From Maricaulis sp963975345 (GTDB taxonomy: Bacteria > Pseudomonadota > Alphaproteobacteria > Caulobacterales > Maricaulaceae), in the NCBI RefSeq assembly GCF_963975345.1, contig NZ_CAXBGE010000004.1, forward strand, positions 186,001 to 250,000: a stretch of DNA of 64,000 nt, written 5' to 3'. Under the pieces are notes generated by a model. It made no database searches. It was not told the DNA's origin and worked only from the letters and a program-made list of their open reading frames with translations. The position numbers and the translations under genes were made by a program. Every line of letters begins with the position of its first letter. Positions within the stretch are counted from its first letter, which is position 1. This document shows positions 42,797 through 51,828 of the stretch, piece after piece.

Positions 42797-43579
42797 ATGC
42801 TTGTCGACAGCCACGTCAATCTGCACGGCGAACACTTCGCCGATGATCTCGATGCGGTGATCGAGCGTGCCCGCGCCGCCGGTGTCGCACGCATGGTAAC
42901 AATTTGCTGCCAATTAGCTGATTTCCCTGCAGTTTCAGCCATTTCTGAGCGCTATGATGATATCTGGTGCTCGGTCGGCGCCCATCCGCATCACGCCAAG
43001 GATAGGCCCGATATCACCAGCGACGAATTGCTCGAAATGGCGCGCCATCCAAAAGTCGTTGGAATCGGGGAAACGGGGCTGGATTTTCACTATAATTACA
43101 GCGGGCGCGAGGATCAGTTCGCCAGTCTGTCCGCCCATATCGAAGCGGCGCGGCTCAGTGGTTTGCCGCTGATCCTGCACTGCCGCGAGGCCGATGAAGC
43201 GATGGCGGATTTGCTCGAGGATGAAATGGGGAAGGGGGCCTTCAAGGCCCTGCTGCACTGCTATACCGGCGGCGCGATGCTGGCCCGGCGCGCGGCCAAG
43301 CTGGGCTGCTGGTTTGCCGCGTCCGGCATTATCACCTTCAGGAAAGCCGATGATGTCCGCGCCGTGTTTCGCGATGAAGTGCCCGACGACAAGGTGATTA
43401 TCGAGACCGATTGCCCCTATCTCGCGCCGATGCCGCATCGCGGTCAGCGCTGCGAGCCCAGCTTTCTGCCCGCCGTCGCCGCTGGGCTCGCCACAGTCAA
43501 AGGCTGGAGCGAGGCGGAGTGCGCGACGCGGACAACGAATAATTTCTTCGATCTGTTTGACCGGGTGCCGCGGCCATGA
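42797..43579 (+). CDS. tatD: TatD family metal-dependent hydrolase
   Basis: I place the start at ATG 42797 (MLVDSH), as TatD proteins begin there, although TTG 42785 overlapping the holB stop is possible. The 260-residue TIM-barrel nuclease family has GETGLD, HCREAD, HCYTG and ETDCPYLAP, supplying most metal ligands. The first motif, normally H-x-H, is H6-V-N8 here. It probably remains a DNase/hydrolase with altered metal site. Its stop overlaps the next gene by 4 bp. Confidence 0.93.
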   Translation: MLVDSHVNLHGEHFADDLDAVIERARAAGVARMVTICCQLADFPAVSAISERYDDIWCSVGAHPHHAKDRPDITSDELLEMARHPKVVGIGETGLDFHYNYSGREDQFASLSAHIEAARLSGLPLILHCREADEAMADLLEDEMGKGAFKALLHCYTGGAMLARRAAKLGCWFAASGIITFRKADDVRAVFRDEVPDDKVIIETDCPYLAPMPHRGQRCEPSFLPAVAAGLATVKGWSEAECATRTTNNFFDLFDRVPRP

Positions 43580-44430
43580 ACGGTGTCACGCGTTTGACGA
43601 TCCTGGGCTGTGGATCCTCCGGCGGCGTGCCGCGTTCCAATGGCGATTGGGGCATGTGCGATCCTGCCAATCCGAAGAACCGCCGTCGGCGCTGTTCGGC
43701 CCTGATCGAACAAGCCGCCGATCTCGCGGCGCTGGAGGCCGGGCAGGCTGTGACCCGCGTGGTGATCGATACCTCGCCGGATTTCCGCGAACAAATGCTC
43801 AGCGCCAAGGTTCCGCGCCTTGATGCCGTGCTGATCACCCATGATCACGCCGACCAGACCCACGGCATCGATGATTTGCGCGCCTTTGCTCTGTTGCAGC
43901 GCCAGCGCATGCCGGTCTGGATGGACGCCGCGACGGCAAAAACGCTGACCAACCGCTTCAGCTATGCCTTCAAGGCGCGGCCGGGATCGCCTTATCCCGC
44001 CATTCTCGATCAGCACGCCATGCCGGATTTCGGGACGGAGCTGGTGATTGATGGCGCCGGCGGTCCGATTGGCATTATTCCATTTGACCAGGAACACGGC
44101 TCGATCCGCTCGGTTGGCTTTCGGGTCGGCGCGCTGGCGTATTCCGCTGACATCAGCGCATTGCCGCAGGCCAGCGCCGATGTGCTCAAGAATGTCGGCT
44201 GCTGGGTGGTTGATGCCTTGCGTGAGGAACCGCATCCGACGCACTTCGGTGTCCCTGACGCCTTGCGCGAGATCGAGCGCGTAGGCGCTAAAGCCGCCGT
44301 GCTGACCAATTTGCACATTACGCTCGATCACGACGCTCTGAGCACGCGTCTGCCGGCTACAGTCAGCTGCGCCCATGATGGAATGCGGATTTTAGCCGTC
44401 GGGGATGAAATTCGCTTTGAGGGCGGTTGA
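43576..44430 (+). CDS. PhnP-like MBL-fold metallo-hydrolase
   Basis: The 284-residue beta-lactamase-fold protein begins TRLTILGCGSSGGVPRSNGDW, a signature of the PhnP/RNase Z-like group. ITHDHADQTHGIDD is the HxHxDH zinc motif; further ligands are in VDALREEPHPTHF and LHITLDHDAL. It could act as a phosphodiesterase on cyclic or nucleic substrates. It ends the tmk operon. Confidence 0.9.
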   Translation: MNGVTRLTILGCGSSGGVPRSNGDWGMCDPANPKNRRRRCSALIEQAADLAALEAGQAVTRVVIDTSPDFREQMLSAKVPRLDAVLITHDHADQTHGIDDLRAFALLQRQRMPVWMDAATAKTLTNRFSYAFKARPGSPYPAILDQHAMPDFGTELVIDGAGGPIGIIPFDQEHGSIRSVGFRVGALAYSADISALPQASADVLKNVGCWVVDALREEPHPTHFGVPDALREIERVGAKAAVLTNLHITLDHDALSTRLPATVSCAHDGMRILAVGDEIRFEGG

Positions 44431-44532
44431 ACGCGGATTGCCGTGATTTCACGAGATTACTGATCCCGTATTTCTCATAATATTTATTATGCGCCATATT
44501 GATATCCAAAAACCGACCAATCCGTCTCAGCC

Positions 44533-45465
44533 CTATTTCGGTTCTGGTCGTGAAAACATCAGCCTGCGGTCGATAGCTAACAGTACGCCTCCCGCAAGTA
44601 AAAGCGGAACGCCGCGCGTCAATTGATGCTCTGGCGTCAGCGCCTCGATGATGGTGACGTGGCCTGTCAGGCCGAATGCGTCATTGGAAAGCCCGTGTGC
44701 AAGGATAGCCGGCCACAGGCTACCGCCGCAACGCATCATCCCCCAGCTGGCAATCAACGACACGGCGATCGTGCCCAACAGGAAGCTCGGCAGATAGGCC
44801 AGCGCATATTCAACCACGCCAAGCCGCTCGATCACGCCAGTCGTGACGTCGCGTGGCAGGTGCCAGAGACCCCATGCGATGCCCACAATCAGCGCCGCCA
44901 GCGCCGGCGAATAGCGAATTTCCAGCTGTGGCGATGCAAAACCGCGCCAACCACCCTCCTCCAACAAAGCGCCCTGATCGAGCAAGGCCGACAGCAATAC
45001 CGCTGGGAATATAGTCAAAAACCCAGCTGTGGCAGGCGCAGTCAGCCCCGGTGTAGCCGAGCCTTGGCCGAGCGCAGCCGACCCTGCCAGAGCCAGCAGG
45101 CACAAAGCGATGACGGCGAAATAGGCCAGGACCGAGCCCTTAATCGTCGCTCCGGCTCCGATGGGCGAGAACCGCTTGAGCCATTGCTGCAACGCGCCCG
45201 AACGGTCGGGCCAAATCACCATTGTTGTCAGTCCAGCCAGCAGCGGTGCTGCCGAGCCGAGCAGCAAAAGCCAGAGCCCCGGCTCGACAGCGGCGAGCCT
45301 CACCATGTCGACCAGGCTGGATGTCCATGGGATTCCAGTCTGCGCGGAGGCAGCCCTCCCCATGCGCTCAAAATCCATCAATCCACCGCCGGCCAGCAAA
45401 TCGATCACCGGAATCACACCGAGCCAGGCAAAACACAGAAAATAAAAAGTCAATAGTTTCCGCAT
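44533..45465 (-). CDS. CPBP family intramembrane metalloprotease
   Basis: The start is placed at ATG 45465 (MRKLLTFYFLCFAW). The 310 residues contain eight or so helices and the CPBP (Abi) motifs: EEGGWRG in LLEEGGWRGFASP, WHLPRD, and HGLSND (H-x-x-x-N/D). These give the Glu-Glu/His zinc or catalytic site of type II CAAX prenyl endopeptidase homologues. No prenylation function is implied in bacteria; many act in bacteriocin immunity or regulated proteolysis. It is monocistronic. Confidence 0.85.
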   Translation of the reverse strand: MRKLLTFYFLCFAWLGVIPVIDLLAGGGLMDFERMGRAASAQTGIPWTSSLVDMVRLAAVEPGLWLLLLGSAAPLLAGLTTMVIWPDRSGALQQWLKRFSPIGAGATIKGSVLAYFAVIALCLLALAGSAALGQGSATPGLTAPATAGFLTIFPAVLLSALLDQGALLEEGGWRGFASPQLEIRYSPALAALIVGIAWGLWHLPRDVTTGVIERLGVVEYALAYLPSFLLGTIAVSLIASWGMMRCGGSLWPAILAHGLSNDAFGLTGHVTIIEALTPEHQLTRGVPLLLAGGVLLAIDRRLMFSRPEPK

Positions 45466-45644
45466 GATATTCCGCTCTCTGAATTCAAAAGCTTCGGTAC
45501 GTCGGGTGTTAATTTTATTGGAGCTTGAAGTATCCCGGCGTGCCTTTCCAGTTAATCCTCGGCCATCCCGGTCATCGGGCATCGAATTTCCCACCCGATC
45601 CGGGCTAGGCTGGCGCATCACCAGCCAATCGAGTCGCTTTCGCC

Positions 45645-46472
45645 ATGACCCAAACGCCAGACGCCGCCCTCGTTCCGATTGACCGCTTGATTGAGATCAT
45701 GGCGTGTCTGCGCGATCCGGCCAGTGGCTGCCCTTGGGATCTGGAGCAGGACTTCAAATCCATCGCCGCATACACGGTGGAGGAAGCCTATGAAGTCGCG
45801 GATGCCATCGAGCGCGGGCAATATGACGAACTCAAGGACGAGCTCGGTGATCTTTTGCTCCAGGTCGTCTTCCATGCCCGCATGGCGCAGGAAGCCGGCC
45901 TGTTTGACTTCGACGGGGTTGCGGCCGCGATCAATGACAAGATGATCCGGCGTCATCCGCACGTGTTTGGCGATGCGGTTGAGCGTGACAGCGTGGCGCA
46001 GACTGTCGAATGGGAGGCGCAAAAGGCGCGCGAACGAGCCGCCAGCCCCAAGGGCGATGGCGTTCTGGCCGATATCCCCCTCGCCTTGCCGGCCGTCAAA
46101 CGGGCCCAGAAACTGCAGGCGCGCGCGGCACGGGTCGGGTTTGATTGGCCCAATGCCGAGCAGGTGTTCGATAAAATCGACGAAGAGATCGGCGAGGTCA
46201 AAGCGGCGATTCGGTTAAATGATCCGGAAGAAATCGCCGAGGAAATTGGGGATTTGATGTTTGTTTGCACGAATTTGGGCCGCAAACTGAATGTAAACGT
46301 CGAAGCCGCAACGCGCAGTGCCAACGCCAAATTCGAGCGCCGTTTCAACTATATCGAACGCCGTCTCGCGGCCAAGGGCCGGCGGCCGGACGATGCGTCA
46401 CTGGAGGAGATGGAAGCGCTCTGGGATGAAGCGAAGCAGATCGACAAGGCCAGCAAGAACCGCCCCGCTTAA
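45645..46472 (+). CDS. mazG: MazG nucleoside triphosphate pyrophosphohydrolase
   Basis: The 275-residue all-helical pyrophosphatase has two MazG domains: first CPWDLEQDFKSIAAYTVEEAYEV and EIGDLLLQVVFHA-like DELKDELGDLLLQVVFHARM, second FDKIDEEIGEVKAAI with EEIAEEIGDLMFVCTNLGRK. These carry the EExxE and DExD-like Mg sites. It hydrolyses non-canonical dNTPs. It is convergent with hflX, with the last 4 bp overlapping. Confidence 0.95.
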   Translation: MTQTPDAALVPIDRLIEIMACLRDPASGCPWDLEQDFKSIAAYTVEEAYEVADAIERGQYDELKDELGDLLLQVVFHARMAQEAGLFDFDGVAAAINDKMIRRHPHVFGDAVERDSVAQTVEWEAQKARERAASPKGDGVLADIPLALPAVKRAQKLQARAARVGFDWPNAEQVFDKIDEEIGEVKAAIRLNDPEEIAEEIGDLMFVCTNLGRKLNVNVEAATRSANAKFERRFNYIERRLAAKGRRPDDASLEEMEALWDEAKQIDKASKNRPA

Positions 46473-47812
46473 TAGTCCTCGGTTTCCAGCGGCGGCAGAA
46501 AGCCCGCCAGCTCGGGAAACAGGGCTCTGAAACGGCCGGCATCGGAGGGTGACAATCGCACCCGCATCGTCGTCTCGCCGGTTTCGCTGTCCATCGTATC
46601 GCCGACAACTTCGCCATGCTGGTGCAACCAGGCCAAAGCTTTCGCCTGGTGCGGTGCCAAGAGCAATTGCAGGATCTCGGAATCGGCAGCCAGTGCGGTC
46701 TCGATGGCGGTGAGCAAGGCTTCAAGCCCGGTGCCGTCAACCGCGGACGTTGCCAGCTTTACCGGCAGGCCGGCCTTGGTATTGGCAATCTCGAGCCTGA
46801 GCGTCACATCATCATTGGCCTCGGCATCGAGGCGATCAATCTTGTTCCAAGCCTCGATCATGCGCTGATCATGATCCGGTCCGGCTTCGATTTCGTCGAG
46901 CACGCTTTCGACATCGCCGATGCGGCCGTCGCGGTCGGGATCAGAAGCATCGATCACGTGAACCAACAGATCAGCCTCACGCACTTCTTCCAAGGTCGCG
47001 CGGAATGCGGCAATCAGCTCGGTCGGCAGATCGGTGATGAAGCCGACCGTGTCCGAGAGTAAAACCTTGGTGCCGCGCGGCAATTCCAGCGCCCTCACCG
47101 TCGGATCGAGCGTGGCGAACGGCATGTCCTGCGCGAGAACATCCGCGCCGGTCAGGCGATTGAACAGGGTCGATTTGCCGGTATTGGTATAACCGACCAA
47201 AGCGATGACCGGGATCGGCACTTCCTGGCGCTTGGAGCGGTGCAGATTGCGGGTCCGGCGCACCTCGTCGAGCGCACGGCGCAGCTTGACCATCTTGTCG
47301 TCAATGATGCGCCGGTCGGTTTCGATCTGGGTTTCACCGGGGCCGGACATGACCCCACCGCCGCCGCGCTGGCGTTCGAGGTGTGTCCAGGTACGAACCA
47401 GGCGCGATCGCTCATAGGAGAGCCGCGCCAGTTCAACCTGCAGACCGCCCTCCTTGGTGCGGGCGCGCTGGCCGAAGATTTCGAGGATCAGCCCGGTGCG
47501 GTCAATGACCTTCACATCCCAGGACTTCTCGAGATTGCGCTGTTGCACCGGCGAGAGGCTGGCATCGACGACGGCCACGCTTGCTTCGCCAGCGACGATC
47601 CGCTCGCGCAATTCTTCAACCTTGCCGGATCCGAAATAGCGCGAGGATTCAATCTTGCGCAGAGGCGTAACAAAAGCTTCGGCCACGACGAGGTCGAGCG
47701 CCTCGGCCAAGCCACAAGCCTCCTCCAGGCGCGCTTCGGAGCGTGCCAGTCGATCCCGGGTGACGGGATGAATAATAATGGCGCGGATAGGTGGCGCCTC
47801 GCGTTCAATCAA
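46469..47812 (-). CDS. hflX: GTPase HflX
   Basis: The 447-residue ribosome-associated GTPase has a TTG start (product MIEREAPP) overlapping the hfq stop by 4 bp. The N-terminal domain has KVEELRERI and RQRGGGGVMSGPGETQIETDRR, the glycine-rich HflX signature. G motifs are G1 ALVGYTNTGKSTLFNRL, G3 DTVGFITDLP and G4 NKID. It helps ribosome recovery after stress. Confidence 0.95.
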   Translation of the reverse strand: MIEREAPPIRAIIIHPVTRDRLARSEARLEEACGLAEALDLVVAEAFVTPLRKIESSRYFGSGKVEELRERIVAGEASVAVVDASLSPVQQRNLEKSWDVKVIDRTGLILEIFGQRARTKEGGLQVELARLSYERSRLVRTWTHLERQRGGGGVMSGPGETQIETDRRIIDDKMVKLRRALDEVRRTRNLHRSKRQEVPIPVIALVGYTNTGKSTLFNRLTGADVLAQDMPFATLDPTVRALELPRGTKVLLSDTVGFITDLPTELIAAFRATLEEVREADLLVHVIDASDPDRDGRIGDVESVLDEIEAGPDHDQRMIEAWNKIDRLDAEANDDVTLRLEIANTKAGLPVKLATSAVDGTGLEALLTAIETALAADSEILQLLLAPHQAKALAWLHQHGEVVGDTMDSETGETTMRVRLSPSDAGRFRALFPELAGFLPPLETEDY

Positions 47813-48084
47813 TCGGTGAAGCTCTCGGGCTCTGCTTCGTCATCATCGGTCCGCTCGGCCTCGAACAGAGAGACCGGCTGGGCTGGCATGATGGTCGAAA
47901 TGGCGTGCTTGTATACCAGCTGCGATAAGCCGTCCCGGCGAAGCAGGACGCAGAAATTATCGAACCACGTTACCACACCCTGTAGCTTTACGCCATTGAT
48001 GAGAAAAATGGTCAGCGGCGTTTTCGTCTTGCGCACTGAATTGAGGAAGACGTCCTGAAGGTTTTGTTTTTTATCTTGAGACAT
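47809..48084 (-). CDS. hfq: RNA chaperone Hfq
   Basis: The start is ATG 48084 (MSQDKKQNLQDVFLN). The 91-residue Sm-like protein has the Sm1 NGVKLQG (30-36) and Sm2 YKHAIST (58-64) motifs. The hexamer binds sRNA and A-rich mRNA; the C-terminus (80-91) is short and acidic, as in many alphaproteobacteria. It precedes hflX, as is usual. Confidence 0.97.
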   Translation of the reverse strand: MSQDKKQNLQDVFLNSVRKTKTPLTIFLINGVKLQGVVTWFDNFCVLLRRDGLSQLVYKHAISTIMPAQPVSLFEAERTDDDEAEPESFTD

Positions 48085-48192
48085 GTTTGCTCCGCGTGCA
48101 CCGCACCATAATAGCGATTCGGCTGTCAGCCTATACAAGGCAAGGCCTTAGCTGCAACCGCCCCGTTGCAACCGCCCGACCTAACAAGCGGT

Positions 48193-49041
48193 TCAGGCGC
48201 TGTCGAGATAAGCTTGCCGCAGCGCTGTCGCGACCGAACCCGGCGCACCATTGCCAACCGGCCGGCCGTCGATCCGTACGATGGGCGTGACATAGGAGGT
48301 GGCAGAGGTCATGAAGGCCTCGCGCGCCGACACCGCCTCGTCGACAGAAAACGCTCGCTCTTCAATCACATAACCGAGTTCTTCAGCCTGTCTCATCAAA
48401 CTTGCGCGGGTGATGCCGTGCAAAATGCCCTGGTCGGCCTGGCGCGTCACCAGGCGGCCGTCCGCTGTGACGATCCAGGCATTGGTCGAGCTACCTTCGG
48501 TCACAAGCCCGCTGCTATCGACAAGCCAAGCCTCGACAGCGCCCGCCTCGATGGCGGCCTGCTTGGCCAAGACATTGGGCAAGAGATTGACGGTCTTGAT
48601 ATCGCAGCGACCCCATCGCAGGTCGGGCGTGGTGATGACCCCTACCCCGGCATCGGCGCGGAGCTGGGCGGCCACCCTGTCCAGCCGCTTTGAGGTCAAG
48701 ACGAGTGTCGGGCGTGTTCCGGCGGCCGGAAAGGCATGATCACGGCGGGCGCGGCCACGCGATATTTGCAGATAAACCAGGCCGTCACGCAGGCGGTTGC
48801 GCCGTAAAAGCTCGCCGATCAATAACTGATAGCCAGCGCGTGATTTCGGATTGGCAATGCGCAATTCGCCGAGCGAACGCTCAAGACGCGCGAAATGCCC
48901 ATCGGCATCGAGCAATTGGCCGTCGCGCACGCTCCAGACCTCATAAATCGCATCGCCAAATTGAAAGCCGCGATCCTCGACATGGACCACCGCCTCGTCA
49001 TGGGGCAGGAAACGCCCGTCTACATAGGCAAAACGCGTCAC
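48193..49041 (-). CDS. dat: D-amino-acid transaminase (class IV aminotransferase)
   Basis: The 282-residue PLP enzyme interconverts D-alanine and D-glutamate with their keto acids. K149 in CDIKTVNLLPNVLAKQAA is the Schiff-base lysine; FVTEGSSTNAWIV-like LVTEGSSTNAWIV is the phosphate-binding loop. It begins 4 bp after trkH stop and lies 108 bp from hfq. D-amino acids feed peptidoglycan synthesis. Confidence 0.9.
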   Translation of the reverse strand: MTRFAYVDGRFLPHDEAVVHVEDRGFQFGDAIYEVWSVRDGQLLDADGHFARLERSLGELRIANPKSRAGYQLLIGELLRRNRLRDGLVYLQISRGRARRDHAFPAAGTRPTLVLTSKRLDRVAAQLRADAGVGVITTPDLRWGRCDIKTVNLLPNVLAKQAAIEAGAVEAWLVDSSGLVTEGSSTNAWIVTADGRLVTRQADQGILHGITRASLMRQAEELGYVIEERAFSVDEAVSAREAFMTSATSYVTPIVRIDGRPVGNGAPGSVATALRQAYLDSA

Positions 49042-49045
49042 TGGC

Positions 49046-50449
49046 TCACTTCCTGATAAACAGTGCCCACACGGCCGCCAAGGCCGCCAGCACTTCCAAA
49101 CGCCCCAAAATCATGGCCGGAATGAGGACGAGTTTCGCCGCGTCGGTCATCATCTCCCAATCCCAGCCAATCGCCGCTTCCTGATAGAGCGGCCCGATAT
49201 TCGCCAGCGCCGCAGCCATGGCGATAAAGCTATGTTCGAAGTCGAGCCCGGCCAAAGTCAACAGGACGGTGCCAATTCCCAGCGCAAACAGGAATGCCAG
49301 GACATAGGACCAGATCGCGATCAGGGCCCGATCCGGAGCCGGCCGGTCGCGAAACTGCATCGACTGCACGATTGAAGGATCCGCCAGCCGCGCCAGCTCG
49401 GCCCCCATCCGCTTCCATAGCAGCATGATGCGGGAGATTTTGATCCCGCCCGTCGTCGATCCGGCAGCACCCCCGATCATCGCCATGAAAATCGCGGCCA
49501 CCAAAACCGGCATCTCGGCAGCACCATAGGCATAGCCGCTTGTGGTGACGACAAACACTGATCGGGCCAGGTCCTGAAAGACATCTCCCGGGCTGGCGAG
49601 AATGAAGAAGCCAGCCAGCACCGCCACCATGATACCCAGACCGGCCAGATCCGGATCGCCCCAGGCTTTGCGGTCGCGCAAGGCATCCCAGAATAGTGAC
49701 AAGTTCACCGCCCCGATCAGACAGCCCCCCATCACCAACAGGACCGAGACGGCGCCCAGATGCGCCTCCAACCCGCCAGAGAAAGGCGCATAGCCACCGG
49801 TCGAGATTGAGCCGAAGGCCAGAACAATCGCCGGGAAGGCGCCATTGCCCGCCAGCACCAGCCCGAGCCAGATCACGCTCGTCAGCACGGAATAGACCAG
49901 GAAAATCCGCGATGCGGCGATGCGCAGATGCGAGAAGACGTCATCGGGCCGGATCGTTAGCAGGGTCGAGCGGCGTATCGCCGGAATCTCGCGATCAAGC
50001 GCGGCGAAAACGGCGATTGCCAGCAGGACCGTCGCAAATCCGCCCAACCAGGACAGGACGGCGCGCCACAGCACCAGCGAGCGGGGCAGATCTTCCGGCG
50101 GCAGCAGGATGGCACCGGTCGTGGTCACCGATGAATAGGCCTCGAACAGGGAATCGACTGGGTCGAAATAGCCCGACAGGAAGAAGGGAACTGCCGCCAG
50201 CAAAGGGATGGTGATCCAGGCCAACAGGCCCAGAACCAATGCGTCGAGCGCACTCGCGCCGCCGGGCATGCTGCGTGTCGCCGCCAGGACGAGGAAGCCT
50301 GGTACGAGACCGAGAACGGTCGTCACCCCAAACAGCGGAGCGAGATGCCGTTCGCCCAGCCCGAAGGCCGCCAACCCGACGAGGGCAGCCACCAGCCCAA
50401 GGGCGACCCAGAGCGCTGCGAGCGGGCGAAGAAGCGCGGCCAGGGACAT
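49046..50449 (-). CDS. trkH: TrkH potassium uptake membrane protein
   Basis: The 467-residue membrane protein belongs to the Trk/Ktr/HKT superfamily with four M1-P-M2 repeats. Selectivity-filter-like segments include SSVTTTGAILL, FGSISTGGYAPFSGG, GGAAGSTTGGIKISR and AALANIGPLYQ. It works with TrkA to import potassium. It is 5 bp from the trkA stop. The order trkA-trkH next to ntrX is standard in alphaproteobacteria. Confidence 0.93.
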   Translation of the reverse strand: MSLAALLRPLAALWVALGLVAALVGLAAFGLGERHLAPLFGVTTVLGLVPGFLVLAATRSMPGGASALDALVLGLLAWITIPLLAAVPFFLSGYFDPVDSLFEAYSSVTTTGAILLPPEDLPRSLVLWRAVLSWLGGFATVLLAIAVFAALDREIPAIRRSTLLTIRPDDVFSHLRIAASRIFLVYSVLTSVIWLGLVLAGNGAFPAIVLAFGSISTGGYAPFSGGLEAHLGAVSVLLVMGGCLIGAVNLSLFWDALRDRKAWGDPDLAGLGIMVAVLAGFFILASPGDVFQDLARSVFVVTTSGYAYGAAEMPVLVAAIFMAMIGGAAGSTTGGIKISRIMLLWKRMGAELARLADPSIVQSMQFRDRPAPDRALIAIWSYVLAFLFALGIGTVLLTLAGLDFEHSFIAMAAALANIGPLYQEAAIGWDWEMMTDAAKLVLIPAMILGRLEVLAALAAVWALFIRK

Positions 50450-50454
50450 GGCGG

Positions 50455-51828
50455 CTAGAAATATTCCAAGCTGACCCGAAACAGGTGTTCGACCTTCGGG
50501 ATCAGAGCGGTATTGCAGAACAGCAATACGCGGTCATTTTCGCGGATCCGGCCCTCGTCACAAGGCAAGATGACTCGATCACCACGCACGACAGCGCACA
50601 GCGCCACGCCATCGGGCAGCTCCAGCGTGTCGAGCGATTTTCCGACCAGTGGTGATGTTGACAGGGCGATGCCCTCAAGCGCTTCGGCCAGTCCGCCACC
50701 GAGGCTCTGCAGACCGGTAATCCGGCCACGGCGGATGTGCTGCAGGATGATCGAGACGGTGGTTGCTCGCGGATCGATCAGCACGTCGATACCCAGCGCT
50801 TCGCGCAGCGATTCAAACGCGCGTTCATTGACCAGGCTCAGGGCCCGCTTGGCGCCCTCGCGCTTGGCCATGACCGCGGACAGCAAGTTGACCTTGTCGT
50901 CATTGGTGACGCAAACGACGAGCTCGGCATCGGGAACGCCGGCTTCACGCATCAGCCGGGCATCGAGTCCATCGCCGTGCAGGACAACGGTTTTCTTGAG
51001 CTTCTCGGCGGCAAATTCCGCGTGTTCCTTGCTGGCTTCGACCAGCCGCACCTTGACGCCGTCGGCCCGTTCGAGCGCGCGGGCGACATAAACGCCGATA
51101 TTGCCAGCTCCGATCACCACGACGCGGCGAATTTTTTCAGCGCTGCGGCCGAAAATATCGAGCATGCGTTTGACATGCGCGCTCTCGGTGACGACATAAA
51201 CGTCATCGCCCGCCAAGAGCGGATCGGTCCGTTTCGGGATGAATAGGGTCTGTTCGCGCTGCACGCCGACCACGGCGACGCGCAGATCGGGAAATAATTC
51301 CATCAATTGTTCGGTCGTCGAACCGGCGACGGGCGAATTCTCGTCCAGCCGCAGACCGAGCAATTGTACCCGTCCGCCGGAGAAGACGGCGGTGTTGAAG
51401 GCGCCCGGCGTCTCGACCCGTTGCAGGATGGCGCGTCCGACCTCCAGCTCTGGCGAGATCACGACATCGACCGGCAGATTGCCGGTGCTGAACAGATCAC
51501 CCCAAGCCGGGTCGAGATAGTTTTGGGCCCGTACCCGTGCGATCCGCATCGGGGTGTTGAACAGGGAATGGGCGACCTGGCAGGCGACCATATTGGTTTC
51601 GTCAGAATGGGTCACGGCGACCAGAAGATCGGCTTCTGCAGCCCCAGCCCGTTGCAGCACGTCAGGATGGGAGCCGTGCCCGACCACGCCGCGCACATCC
51701 AGCTCGGTGACGACACTGTCGATCAGCCGCGGTGACCAGTCGACCACAGTCACCGCATTGCCCTCGCGGGCCAGGGCGCGGGCAATCCCGACGCCGACCT
51801 GCCCTGCTCCGCAAACGATCGCCTTCAT
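50455..51828 (-). CDS. trkA: Trk system potassium transporter regulatory subunit TrkA
   Basis: The 457-residue cytoplasmic protein has two RCK modules. Each has a Rossmann NAD(H) site: MKAIVCGAGQVGVGIARALAREG (1-23) and VVVIGAGNIGVYVARALE, and C-terminal TrkA-C domains. It gates TrkH according to NAD(H)/ATP. The ATG overlaps the ntrX stop by 4 bp, so translation is coupled to the two-component system. Confidence 0.95.
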   Translation of the reverse strand: MKAIVCGAGQVGVGIARALAREGNAVTVVDWSPRLIDSVVTELDVRGVVGHGSHPDVLQRAGAAEADLLVAVTHSDETNMVACQVAHSLFNTPMRIARVRAQNYLDPAWGDLFSTGNLPVDVVISPELEVGRAILQRVETPGAFNTAVFSGGRVQLLGLRLDENSPVAGSTTEQLMELFPDLRVAVVGVQREQTLFIPKRTDPLLAGDDVYVVTESAHVKRMLDIFGRSAEKIRRVVVIGAGNIGVYVARALERADGVKVRLVEASKEHAEFAAEKLKKTVVLHGDGLDARLMREAGVPDAELVVCVTNDDKVNLLSAVMAKREGAKRALSLVNERAFESLREALGIDVLIDPRATTVSIILQHIRRGRITGLQSLGGGLAEALEGIALSTSPLVGKSLDTLELPDGVALCAVVRGDRVILPCDEGRIRENDRVLLFCNTALIPKVEHLFRVSLEYF

